Counted from the first letter of the stretch, positions 15,775 to 22,740 are shown. The stretch: DNA of 22,740 bases from JBEVNX01 sp040507895 (GCA_040507895.1 JBEVNX010000237.1:1-22740); one strand, 5' to 3'. The notes: generated by a model from the letters alone, not told the origin. Translations and numbers: made by a program.

Positions 15775-15843
15775 CGTCGCCGCAGCATTCCCCATGCGCG
15801 GAGCGGGCCGTGATGAGCCGGCCTCCTTTTACCGGCGAGCGTA

Positions 15844-15859
15844 TGGCATGGCGGTTGCG
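15844..15859 (+). promoter_or_regulatory. sigma-54 type promoter (-24/-12)
   Basis: TGGCAT-GGCGG-TTGCG matches the sigma-54 consensus TGGCAC-N5-TTGCA at nearly every position. The invariant GG (15845-15846) and GC (15857-15858) are exactly ten bases apart. Predicted transcription begins near 15870, giving a leader of about 30 bases before the Shine-Dalgarno (15889-15894) and ATG 15900 of a small ORF. No other intergenic region I scanned by eye has a comparable match. Confidence 0.45.
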
Positions 15860-15899
15860 TCATGCTTCGGCAAATCGTCCGAGCTCGCAGGAAGACCCG

Positions 15900-16036
15900 A
15901 TGCCCAACTGCCTGAAGCTCCTCGCCGAACCGCTCTTCTCGATGGTCGATCTCGCCCTCGACCGCCCGCTGGCGGTGCTCGTCGCGTCTCCGCCTTCGCC
16001 GTCCTCGTGGGAGCCGCTCTTCTCGCCGGCCACTAA
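15900..16036 (+). pseudogene. small single-pass membrane protein gene, apparently frameshifted
   Basis: ATG 15900 follows a good Shine-Dalgarno, AGGAAG at 15889-15894, and a sigma-54 promoter match at 15844. As sequenced, the frame gives 59 residues that turn proline- and serine-rich halfway. If one base is added near 15985-15988, the reading moves to the frame ending at TAA 16034-16036. The product is then 45 residues: MPNCLKLLAEPLFSMVDLAL, a short DRPLA turn, and a clean membrane helix ending VLVGAALLAGH. That coherence suggests a recent one-base deletion, or an error in the assembly. I do not recognise the family. A programmed frameshift is unlikely because no slippery heptamer is present. 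The minus-strand frame here belongs to no known gene. Confidence 0.35.
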
Positions 16037-16083
16037 GTTAGACGTCGAACGAGAGGCTCCGAACCGAGTCTCGATCTAGACAG

Positions 16084-17160
16084 CTAGCGCCCGAAGTTGC
16101 GCCGGTAGACGAGGTAGTTGGCACAGACGTCGGCGCCGAGCTTCTCGGCAGTGCGTCGCGACGGCCAATTGTCGTCGAGCACGAGGGTGTAGCTCAAATG
16201 CGTGGCGCCGTGCCGCACGAGATCGAGGTAGGCGCAACTGGCCAGCGCGAGGTTCACGCCGCGACCGCGTGCCGCCGCCCGCACCGCGATGCCGAGGAAG
16301 TTGAGCCTTTCGTCGTCGCGAATCTGGCGGCCGGGAGCGGTGACCGCAGTCGAGCTCATCTCCGGGTTGAGCCACAGCCCGCCGACGGCACGGTCCTCCT
16401 CGAATGCGAACAGCGAGCTCTCGAGCATCCCCGTCCCCTCGAGGTTGTGAAACAGCAATTCGACCTCTTCGACGATGAATGGCGTGTAGCCCCAGTGCTG
16501 GGCGAAGCACTCGTTCCATAGCTCTTCGAAGACCGCCGCCCGGCGCCGCGGTTCCACTTCGGCGAACGGTACGAGGGCGTAGCCGGCGCGACGCGCGGCC
16601 TCGACGGAGCCCTCCCAGCGCGCGACAAGATCCGGGCGAACACGAATCTTGTAGTCGACCCAGCCCCGCTCGGTCTCGAATCCCGCATCTTTCAGCAGCC
16701 CATGGTAGTAGGCCGGCGTGTGTCGCACGAAGGGCGGGGGGAGCGCTTCGTAGGCATCGACCACGTAGGGGAACTCGAGCATGCCCCATCCGGCGCGCGC
16801 CGCGTCCGCCCCCTGAGCGGCGAGCCATTCGCACGCCTCGTCCATCAACCGGCGCACGGCCTCCCGCGTGCCCGGCAGGGCCTCGAACATGAGTGCGTGG
16901 CCGAGCTTCTCCCCCCAATGAGCTTGGTAGCGTTCGTCAAGCACGGCGAGCACGCGGGCGACGACCTTGCCCCCTTCGCGTGCCCAGAACGGCCTCGTCC
17001 GGCGGCCGCGGGTGAACGGGCTCTCCCCGGTGAGGATCGCCAGATCGAGGGGCACGAAAGCCGACCAGCGAACGCATCGCTCGGCGTATACGGTGTCGTG
17101 GAATCGCACCCACTCGGTCAGGGCGTCGTCTCCCTGCGGGCTCTCGATCGCGATCGACAT
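16084..17160 (-). CDS. GNAT-superfamily protein with two acetyltransferase-like halves
   Basis: A 358-residue soluble protein. The C-terminal half holds a recognisable acetyl-CoA motif, FLGIAVRAAARGRGVN (about residues 285-303), followed by a helix and the closing strand pattern of GNAT enzymes (SYTLVLDDNWPSRRTAEKLGA). The N-terminal half (about 60-180) resembles a degenerate GNAT domain of the kind seen in YghO-like proteins, with RPFWAREGGKVVARVLAV, a helix-rich block and TPAYYHGLLKDAGFE. Substrate is unknown; the N-terminal half may only bind it. ATG 17160 has a strong Shine-Dalgarno, GGAGGAG, at 17164-17170 on the minus strand. The gene is divergent from nitrile hydratase beta across 120 bases. 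Confidence 0.82.
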   Translation of the reverse strand: MSIAIESPQGDDALTEWVRFHDTVYAERCVRWSAFVPLDLAILTGESPFTRGRRTRPFWAREGGKVVARVLAVLDERYQAHWGEKLGHALMFEALPGTREAVRRLMDEACEWLAAQGADAARAGWGMLEFPYVVDAYEALPPPFVRHTPAYYHGLLKDAGFETERGWVDYKIRVRPDLVARWEGSVEAARRAGYALVPFAEVEPRRRAAVFEELWNECFAQHWGYTPFIVEEVELLFHNLEGTGMLESSLFAFEEDRAVGGLWLNPEMSSTAVTAPGRQIRDDERLNFLGIAVRAAARGRGVNLALASCAYLDLVRHGATHLSYTLVLDDNWPSRRTAEKLGADVCANYLVYRRNFGR

Positions 17161-17280
17161 GGACTCCTCCGGCCTCTCGTGTCTCCCTCGCCGTACCACG
17201 ACCGAAACGTACACCCCGAGGACCCCGGCGCAAGAGCGAGGGCTGTGCATCGCGCAGCGGGTGCGCTATGAATCGCCGGG

Positions 17281-18036
17281 ATGAACGGCGTCCACGACCT
17301 CGGTGGCATGGATGGGTTCGGGCCGGTCGTCCGCGAGCACAACGAGCCGGTGTTCCACGCCGACTGGGAGCGACAGGTCTTCGGCATGATGCTCGCCACG
17401 ATGGGGCAGGGGTTCTACAACCTCGACGAGATCCGCCACGCGATCGAGCGCATGAGCCCAGCGCACTACCTGGGCTCGACCTACTACGAGCACTGGCTCG
17501 CGGGCCTGGAGCGAATCCTCGCGGAGAAAGGCCGCATCACGCCCGCGGAGATCGAGGCGCGCCTTCGCGGGCTCGCTGAGGCACCCGAGTCCCCACCGCT
17601 GCCCGAGCGCCCGAACCCAGCGCTCGCCGACGGCCTGGCGCACACGGTGTCCGCAGGAGCGCCCGCATCGCGCGGCGAAGGGAGGCCCCGTTATCGCGCA
17701 GGCGCCGCCGTGCGGGTGCTCAAGATGAACCCGTCCGGACACACGCGATGCCCGCGCTACGTGCGCGGCATGCGCGGCACGGTCGAACGCGTCCACGAAA
17801 AGTTCATACTCCCCGATGCGCACGCGCACGGCCGCGGCGAACGACCCGAAGTCCTCTACACGATCGGTTTCGAGGCGACCGAGCTCTGGGGCAAGGGCGC
17901 CGAGGGGCGAGGCCGAGTCTACGTCGACCTCTGGGAAAGCTATCTCGAGCCCGCCGGCGCCGCGCGGACGGCAGCGACGAGAAGGCGGCCGCGGCGGCCA
18001 CCAGCCACCCGCAAGCGGAAGGCCAAGCGACGATGA
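17281..18036 (+). CDS. nthB: nitrile hydratase subunit beta
   Basis: Structural subunit of nitrile hydratase, which hydrates nitriles to amides in the cytosol. The start MNGVHDLGGMDGFGPV is diagnostic. Further family blocks are IERMSP (R57 is probably the conserved Arg near the metal site), YYEHWLAGLERIL, HTRCPRYVRGMRG (the second conserved Arg), PDAHAHG and TELWGKG. The usual C-terminus LWESYLEP ends near residue 225. This protein continues for about 26 residues, of which 13 are Arg or Lys, an unusual basic tail. ATG 17281 fits the family start, but the ribosome binding site is weak and TATGAA lies only 8 bases upstream. Its stop overlaps the alpha start (ATGA). The beta-before-alpha order is the one known for cobalt enzymes. 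Confidence 0.95.
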   Translation: MNGVHDLGGMDGFGPVVREHNEPVFHADWERQVFGMMLATMGQGFYNLDEIRHAIERMSPAHYLGSTYYEHWLAGLERILAEKGRITPAEIEARLRGLAEAPESPPLPERPNPALADGLAHTVSAGAPASRGEGRPRYRAGAAVRVLKMNPSGHTRCPRYVRGMRGTVERVHEKFILPDAHAHGRGERPEVLYTIGFEATELWGKGAEGRGRVYVDLWESYLEPAGAARTAATRRRPRRPPATRKRKAKRR

Positions 18037-18659
18037 GCGACACCCACGATCACGACCACGACGGCGGCCATCATCCGCGCCCGCTCTCTCCGATCGAAGC
18101 CCGCGTGCGTGCCGTCGAATCGCTGCTTCTCGAGAAGGGGCTGGTGTCCTCCGACGCGATCGACCGGGTCGTATCGGCTTACGAGAAGGACATCGGCCCC
18201 CTCAACGGCGCGCGTGCGGTCGCCCGCGCCTGGCGCGACCCGCAGTTCAAGAAGCGGCTGCTCGACGACGCCACGGCTGCGCTCCGGGAGCTCGGCATCG
18301 GCGGCTTGCAAGGCGAGCACATGATCGCGGTCGAGAACACGTCCAAGGTACACAACGTCGTCGTCTGCACGCTTTGCTCTTGTTACCCGTGGCCGGTGCT
18401 CGGACTGCCGCCGGCTTGGTACAAGAGCGCGCCCTATCGCTCGCGCATGGTGAAGGAGCCGCGCGCGGTGCTCGACGAGTTCGGCGTCAAGCTCGATCCG
18501 TCGGTCGAGGTGCGGGTGTGGGATTCGAGCGCCGAGATCCGTTACATGGTCTTGCCGATTCGTCCCAAGGGCGGCGAGGGCTTCGGGGAAGAGGAGCTCG
18601 CGAAGCTCGTTACCCGCGACTCGATGATCGGCGTGGCGACGGTCGCGCTGCCGCGGTGA
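18033..18659 (+). CDS. nthA: nitrile hydratase subunit alpha, cobalt type
   Basis: Catalytic metal-binding subunit of 208 residues. The claw motif CTLCSC is at residues 112-117, with ligands C112, C115, S116 and C117; C115 and C117 are normally oxidised after translation. Thr at 113 marks the cobalt class, whereas iron enzymes have Ser there. The downstream YPWPVLGLPPAWYKS is typical. Residues 5-14 are rich in His and Asp (H5, H7, H9, H13, H14), a possible metal-loading tail, which is seen in some relatives. ATG 18033 overlaps the beta stop by four bases, and GGAAGG about 10 bases upstream supplies a binding site inside beta. The chemistry needs the activator encoded next for cobalt insertion. 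Confidence 0.96.
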   Translation: MSDTHDHDHDGGHHPRPLSPIEARVRAVESLLLEKGLVSSDAIDRVVSAYEKDIGPLNGARAVARAWRDPQFKKRLLDDATAALRELGIGGLQGEHMIAVENTSKVHNVVVCTLCSCYPWPVLGLPPAWYKSAPYRSRMVKEPRAVLDEFGVKLDPSVEVRVWDSSAEIRYMVLPIRPKGGEGFGEEELAKLVTRDSMIGVATVALPR

Positions 18660-18666
18660 AGGCGAA

Positions 18667-19005
18667 GTGGCCGATTCGAAGCTCGACCGACTGACCGGCG
18701 CGGCCGCCGTGCCGCGCAAGAACGGCGAGCTCGTCTTCGACGCGCCGTGGCAAAGCCGCGCATTCGGTCTCGCCGTCGGTCTCGCGGAGCGGGGGGTCTT
18801 CGACTGGGAGGAGTTTCGTTCTCGCTTGATCGCGGCGGTCCGCGAAAGCGGCGCCGACCCCGGCGCGAGCCCCGCCACGCTCTACTACCAGCAATGGCTC
18901 TCGGCTCTCGAGGCGTTACTCTGCGAAAAGGGCCTCCTGGAGGCCCGCGACGTCGCCACCCGCGCCTCTCAGTTCGCGTCCGGCGAGCGCGACGAGGCGT
19001 TCTGA
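18667..19005 (+). CDS. nitrile hydratase activator/accessory protein
   Basis: A 112-residue protein of the nitrile hydratase accessory group (P14K/NhlE-like). Family knowledge says it pairs with the alpha subunit to load cobalt and to permit Cys oxidation before exchange with beta. It resembles the N-terminal half of beta: FDAPWQSRAFGLAVGL matches FHADWERQVFGMML, and YYQQWLSALEALLCEKG matches YYEHWLAGLERILAEKG. GTG 18667 follows the alpha stop by seven bases with GAAGGCGA as binding site, so the three genes form one operon. It ends 76 bases before the sigma-54 activator gene. Cobalt uptake genes such as nhlF are not in the window. Confidence 0.9.
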   Translation: MADSKLDRLTGAAAVPRKNGELVFDAPWQSRAFGLAVGLAERGVFDWEEFRSRLIAAVRESGADPGASPATLYYQQWLSALEALLCEKGLLEARDVATRASQFASGERDEAF

Positions 19006-19035
19006 CCCTGCGCGGCCCGCGCTCCGCCCAGGTTG

Positions 19036-19053
19036 CAGTTCGGCGGGGAACTG
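19036..19053. promoter_or_regulatory. perfect inverted repeat upstream of the sigma-54 activator
   Basis: CAGTTC-GGCGGG-GAACTG is a perfect six-base inverted repeat with a six-base centre, 28 bases upstream of GTG 19082. It could be an operator or enhancer-type site bound by the activator itself. It could also be a hairpin ending the nitrile hydratase transcript, though no T-run follows. Confidence 0.3.
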
Positions 19054-19081
19054 GATAGCGGGAACGCTCTCCCTGGAACCC

Positions 19082-20683
19082 GTGAGCGAGCGTGGGGTGA
19101 ACGAATCGGGCGATACGGCACGGCTCCGCCTGCTCTACGATCTCGGACGCACGTTCGCCGCGCACATCGAGCTCGAGGAGCTGCTGCCGCTCGTCACGTC
19201 GAAATGTCGTGAAGCGCTCGACGCCGAGGGCGTGTCGGTGCTGCTCCTCGATGCGGACCGGGACGAGCTGTATTTTCCTTACGTCGCCGAAGACAAGCCT
19301 GAGGTCGCGCAGCGGCTGGTGGGACTGCGCTTCCCCGCGGACCGCGGCATCGCCGGCGCCGCCCTGCAGAGCGGGAAGTCGATCCGCGTCGACGACGCAC
19401 AATCGGATTTCCGCTTCTACGGCGGAGTCGACCGCCATACCGGCGCGACGACGCGCGCCCTCTTGGCGGTGCCGCTCGTGTCCCCACAGGGGCAGATCGG
19501 CGTCATCCAGGCCGTGAACCGCCACGGAGGCGGCACGTTCAGTGACGCGGACCTCGCCTTCCTCGAGGCGCTGGCGGCGAGCGTGGCCGTCGCGATCGAG
19601 AACGCGCGGCTGTACTCGCGAATCAAAGAGTCGGAGGAACGGCTGCGCACGCAGGTCGGCGCGCTGCGCCGCGATCTCGCGCGGCGGGACCGCTTCAGCG
19701 AGATTCTCGGCACCAGCGCCGCGATGGCCGAGGTCTTCCGCCTCATGGAGAGCGCCGCGGCCTCGCCGATCGCCGTGCTCGTCGAGGGCGAGACCGGCAC
19801 CGGTAAGGAGCTTGTGGCGCGCGGCATACATCGCGCGAGCGCGCGCGGCGAGGGTCCGTTCCTCGCCATCAACTGCGCGGCGCTTCCGGAGACGCTGCTC
19901 GAGAGCGAGCTGTTCGGCCATCGCCGCGGCGCGTTCACCGGCGCCGTGCAGGACCACCTCGGCCTCTTCGAGGCGGCGGCCGGCGGCACCGTGCTCCTCG
20001 ATGAGATCGGAGAGATGCCGATGGCGATGCAGGTGAAGCTGCTGCGGGTGCTCCAGGAAGGCGAGGTCGTGCCGCTCGGCGACACGCGGCCGCGCAAGAT
20101 CGACGTGCGCGTGATCTCGGCGACCAACCGCGAACTCTCCGCGGAGATCGCCGCTCACCGCTTTCGAGAAGACCTCTATTATCGGCTCGCGGCGTTTCCG
20201 ATCCGCATCCCTCCCCTCCGCGATCGGCGGGAGGACATCCCGCTGCTCGCCGATCACTTCCTCGCCTCGGCGGCGGAGCGGCATCGCAAGTGGATTCGAG
20301 GCATCGACCCCGCGGCGCTCGAGCTGCTCGCCCGCTTCTACTGGCCAGGCAACGTGCGTGAGCTTTCCAACGAGCTCGAGCGCGCGGCGGCTCTCGCTCG
20401 CAACGACGAGACGGTCGGCGTCGCGGAGCTGTCGTCGAAGTTGCGGACCACGAGCGCCGCGCTTGAGACGCGCGGCACGGCCGAGCAGCTGGAGGTGGTG
20501 GCCGCGCGAGCCGGGGAGCCGGGCTCTTTCAAGCCCCTCCGCGAGGCACGCGCCGCGTTCGAAACCCGCTACATTGCCGAGGCTCTCGGCCGGCACAGCG
20601 GAAACGTGTCGCAGACCGCGCGAGCGCTCGGCATCTCGCGCGTGATGCTGCAGAAGAAGATGAAAGCGTTCGGCTTGCGCTGA
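19082..20683 (+). CDS. sigma-54-dependent transcriptional activator with GAF domain
   Basis: A 533-residue enhancer-binding protein. An N-terminal GAF sensor spans about residues 15-178 and a short coiled-coil linker about 178-205. An AAA+ domain follows, with Walker A GETGTGKE (236-243), the sigma-54 contact loop GAFTGA (283-288), Walker B LLDEIGE (305-311) and a distal arginine-rich segment (RFREDLYYRL). A Fis-type helix-turn-helix lies at about 490-533, ending with LGISRVMLQKKMKAFGL. All key residues for open-complex formation are present, so it should be active. There is no receiver domain or kinase gene beside it, so the GAF domain probably senses a small ligand directly. GTG 19082 is assumed; the ribosome binding site is weak. 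Its targets may be the adjacent nitrile hydratase operon or the sigma-54 promoter at 15844. Confidence 0.95.
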   Translation: MSERGVNESGDTARLRLLYDLGRTFAAHIELEELLPLVTSKCREALDAEGVSVLLLDADRDELYFPYVAEDKPEVAQRLVGLRFPADRGIAGAALQSGKSIRVDDAQSDFRFYGGVDRHTGATTRALLAVPLVSPQGQIGVIQAVNRHGGGTFSDADLAFLEALAASVAVAIENARLYSRIKESEERLRTQVGALRRDLARRDRFSEILGTSAAMAEVFRLMESAAASPIAVLVEGETGTGKELVARGIHRASARGEGPFLAINCAALPETLLESELFGHRRGAFTGAVQDHLGLFEAAAGGTVLLDEIGEMPMAMQVKLLRVLQEGEVVPLGDTRPRKIDVRVISATNRELSAEIAAHRFREDLYYRLAAFPIRIPPLRDRREDIPLLADHFLASAAERHRKWIRGIDPAALELLARFYWPGNVRELSNELERAAALARNDETVGVAELSSKLRTTSAALETRGTAEQLEVVAARAGEPGSFKPLREARAAFETRYIAEALGRHSGNVSQTARALGISRVMLQKKMKAFGLR

Positions 20684-20685
20684 AG

Positions 20686-20740
20686 CGACGTTTTCGTCGA
20701 CCGTCTGGACTTGGGTTGCCCAATCCGCGAAACGGACGGT
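20686..20740 (+). other. cluster of small hairpins in the activator-cyclase gap
   Basis: The 81-base gap holds CGACG-TTTT-CGTCG (20686-20699) right after the activator stop. Then ACCGTC (20700-20705) pairs with GACGGT (20735-20740) around an inner TTGGG-TTG-CCCAA hairpin (20711-20723). A four-base stem (20724-20736) would compete with the outer pairing. It may be a terminator-like or leader structure. No T-run is present. Confidence 0.25.
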
Positions 20741-20764
20741 ATCCTCACTCGTCTCTCGCACGCC

Positions 20765-22740
20765 ATGCGCTGCTCCGTCTGCTCCTTCGACAACCGCGCG
20801 GGTGCCGGCTTTTGCGGCGAGTGCGGCCAATCCCTCGGGACCGCCGTCGAGTGCGCCCACTGCGCCACACAGAATCCCGCGGGGCAGAAGCACTGCGACG
20901 GCTGCGGTCGTCCGCTCGCGCGCCCCGCCGAGCGCCGCGCCCGCGATCCGCGCTCGTACACGCCGGCGCATTTGACGGAACGGATCCTCACCTCGCGCAG
21001 CGCGCTTGAGGGCGAGCGCAAGCAGGTGACGGTGCTCTTCGCCGACGTGCAGGGATCGATGGACATCGCCGAGAGGGTCGACGCGGAGGAGTGGCACCGC
21101 ATCCTCGACGGCTTCTTCGCGATCCTCGCGGACGGTATCCACCGCTTCGAGGGCACAATCAACCAGTTCACCGGCGACGGGGTCATGGCGCTGTTCGGCG
21201 CGCCGATCGCCCACGAAGACCACGCTCAACGGGCATGTCACGCCGCGCTGGCGCTGTCTGAAAGCCTGGCACGCTATTCGGCGGAGCTTCGGCGCACGCG
21301 CGGGCTCAGCTTCTCGGTGCGCATGGGCCTCAATTCGGGGGAAGTGGTGGTCGGCCGGATCGGCGACGACCTGCGGATGGACTACACGGCGCAAGGCCGC
21401 ACGGTCGGTCTCGCCGCCCGCATGCAACAGATCGCGGCGCCGGACCGCGTCTATCTCACCGAGTCCGTGGCACGGCTCGTAGACGGCTACTTCCGCCTAC
21501 TCGAGCTCGGCGAGTTCGCGATCAAAGGCGTGCGTGGGCCGGTTCGTGTCTTCGAGCTCGCGGGCATCGGTGCGATGCGGACGCGACTCGACGTGTCGCG
21601 CTCACGGGGCTTTTCGCGATTCGTGGGGCGCGAGCAGGAATCGCGCCTGCTCGACGAATCGCTGGACGCAGCGCTCGAAGGGCGTGGCAACGTCGTGGCC
21701 CTGGTCGCGCAAGCGGGCGTCGGCAAGAGTCGCCTCACGCACGAATTCCTCGCTCGCTGCCGAGCCCGGGGCGTCGCCACCTTCGAGGCGCACGGCGTCG
21801 CCCACGGCAAGAGTGTACCGCTGCTGAGCGTGCTGGAGCTCGTGCGCGCGTACTTCGGCATCACCGAACGCGACGGAGAAGCCGAGGCGCGGCGCAAGAT
21901 CGCCGGCACTCTCGTGCTGTTGGACGACACCCTGCGTGGCGAGTTGCCGCTCGTGTTCGAGTTCATGGGCATCGCCGACGCGCAGCGGCCGGCACCGCGT
22001 ACCGATCCCGAGTCCCGCCAGCGGCAGGTGAGGGCGCTCATGGCGCGCGTGCTCGCCGCGCGCAGCCGTAGCGAGCCCGCGGTGCTCGTGGTCGAGGATC
22101 TCCACTGGGTGGACGGAGCGAGCGAAGTGTTCGTCATCGACTTGGCGGAGGCCGTGCGGATCACGCGAACGCTGCTGCTGGTGAACTTCCGTCCCGAGTA
22201 TGCGCCGACGTGGCTCGACGCGCCCCATTGTCGGGTACTCGCGCTCGCCCCGCTGGGCGCGGCGGCGGCGACCGAGCTACTGCGCGATTTGCTCGGCGAC
22301 GATCCCTCGCTGCGGGCGCTCGCCGAGCGCATCGAGGTCCATGCAGGTGGCAACCCGTTCTTTCTCGAGGAGATCGTGCTGTCTCTCGCGGAGACCGGCG
22401 TGCTCGAGGGCCGCCGCGGTGCGTATCGCCTCGCCCGGGAGCCGCAAGCCCTGGCCGTGCCCCCGACCGTGCAAGCCGTGCTCGCCGCGCGCATCGACCG
22501 CCTGGGGGAGCGCGAGAAGGAAGTGCTCCAGACCGCAGCGGTGCTCGGCAAGGAATTCCCGCTCCGCTTGCTGGCGAAGGTTTCGGCGATTCCGCAGACC
22601 GCTCTCGAGGCGCTTCTCCAGCCTCTTGTCGCCGGCGAATTCCTCTATGAGGAGAGCTTCTTCCCCGAGGCGATCTACGCCTTCAAGCACCCGCTGACGC
22701 AGGAAGTCGCCTACCGCTCGCAGCTCGCGGAGCGAAGAGC
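20765..22740 (+). CDS. zinc-ribbon class III nucleotidyl cyclase fused to AAA-type ATPase, 3' end outside window
   Basis: A large signalling protein of which 658 residues are visible. Two zinc ribbons open it (C3, C6, C17, C20 and C30, C33, C44, C47). A class III cyclase domain follows at about residues 86-265, with metal ligands D94 (LFADVQGS) and D138 (FTGDGVMALFG). An ATPase domain starts near 285 with FVGRE, Walker A AQAGVGKS (315-322) and Walker B VLVVEDLHWVD. This is the layout of LuxR/AfsR-like ATPase-cyclase fusions, which usually end in TPR-like repeats. In the cyclase, the segment TVGLAARM has Gly215 where active enzymes carry the transition-state Asn; the Arg (R219) is kept. ATG 20765 fits the first zinc ribbon, but no strong ribosome binding site is seen. 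The frame is uninterrupted to the window end. Confidence 0.92.
   Translation, partial: MRCSVCSFDNRAGAGFCGECGQSLGTAVECAHCATQNPAGQKHCDGCGRPLARPAERRARDPRSYTPAHLTERILTSRSALEGERKQVTVLFADVQGSMDIAERVDAEEWHRILDGFFAILADGIHRFEGTINQFTGDGVMALFGAPIAHEDHAQRACHAALALSESLARYSAELRRTRGLSFSVRMGLNSGEVVVGRIGDDLRMDYTAQGRTVGLAARMQQIAAPDRVYLTESVARLVDGYFRLLELGEFAIKGVRGPVRVFELAGIGAMRTRLDVSRSRGFSRFVGREQESRLLDESLDAALEGRGNVVALVAQAGVGKSRLTHEFLARCRARGVATFEAHGVAHGKSVPLLSVLELVRAYFGITERDGEAEARRKIAGTLVLLDDTLRGELPLVFEFMGIADAQRPAPRTDPESRQRQVRALMARVLAARSRSEPAVLVVEDLHWVDGASEVFVIDLAEAVRITRTLLLVNFRPEYAPTWLDAPHCRVLALAPLGAAAATELLRDLLGDDPSLRALAERIEVHAGGNPFFLEEIVLSLAETGVLEGRRGAYRLAREPQALAVPPTVQAVLAARIDRLGEREKEVLQTAAVLGKEFPLRLLAKVSAIPQTALEALLQPLVAGEFLYEESFFPEAIYAFKHPLTQEVAYRSQLAERR

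Noticed and set aside
15817..15836. GCCGG/CCGGC hairpin after the EamA gene as a terminator
   Set aside because: The stem is only 5 pairs and the T-run is in the loop rather than after the stem.
15980..15990. Programmed ribosomal frameshift as the explanation of the small ORF
   Set aside because: No X-XXY-YYZ type slippery sequence or strong downstream structure is seen, so a deletion or sequencing error is simpler.
17267..17272. TATGAA as a -10 box for nitrile hydratase
   Set aside because: It lies 8 bases before the start codon and has no convincing -35 partner; it would require leaderless translation.
18542..21427. A 961-codon open frame on the minus strand
   Set aside because: It is antisense to the sigma-54 activator and the cyclase, both of which have full domain motifs. 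Its translation is low-complexity and rich in Arg, Ala and His, as expected for a GC-rich shadow.

Overview
The window is a gene-dense stretch of high-GC bacterial chromosome. I see no rRNA, tRNA, CRISPR array, insertion sequence, integrase or phage gene. The content fits a free-living, probably Gram-negative soil or environmental bacterium such as Myxococcota, Binatota or Rokubacteria-like lineages. That placement is an impression from gene content and cannot be proved from this window.

Layout: a 3'-truncated MMPL/RND transporter runs leftward off the start (1-1814, minus). Divergent from it is a rightward run (2005-8046): pyrophosphate-dependent phosphofructokinase, a class C beta-lactamase-fold serine hydrolase, an MFS transporter, an SRPBCC-Rieske fusion protein and an amidase. 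The last two overlap by 7 bases. A membrane-fused spermidine-synthase-like protein (8057-10324, minus) converges on this run. Just beyond it is a 51-codon relict of the C-terminus of a cobalamin-independent methionine-synthase-like enzyme, followed by a DUF427 gene. Two alpha/beta hydrolases of different families are divergent around 11632-11858. Next come an unrecognised conserved-looking protein, a small four-helix membrane protein, a Fpg/Nei-type DNA glycosylase that starts at TTG, and an overlapping EamA exporter.

The region 15775-16083 is the most puzzling. It carries a good sigma-54 promoter match, a Shine-Dalgarno sequence and a small ORF that would encode a 45-residue single-pass membrane protein if one base were restored. 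A two-domain GNAT protein (minus) then lies divergent from a cobalt-type nitrile hydratase cluster in the order beta, alpha, activator (17281-19005). A GAF sigma-54 activator follows (19082-20683). Last is a double-zinc-ribbon class III nucleotidyl cyclase fused to an AAA-type ATPase, which runs off the window end.

How genes may work together: the nitrile hydratase would turn nitriles into amides, and the amidase about 9 kb upstream could turn amides into acids, although the two are not in one operon. The sigma-54 activator lies 76 bases after the nitrile hydratase activator gene and could control that cluster, the small ORF at 15900, or unseen targets. No intergenic stretch exceeds 300 bases without a gene or gene remnant. 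I did not find one unified novel system. The more unusual items are the reversed SRPBCC-Rieske architecture, the frameshifted small gene behind a sigma-54 promoter, the methionine-synthase relict, the glycosylase lacking the usual finger arginine, the cyclase lacking the usual asparagine, and the basic tail on nitrile hydratase beta.
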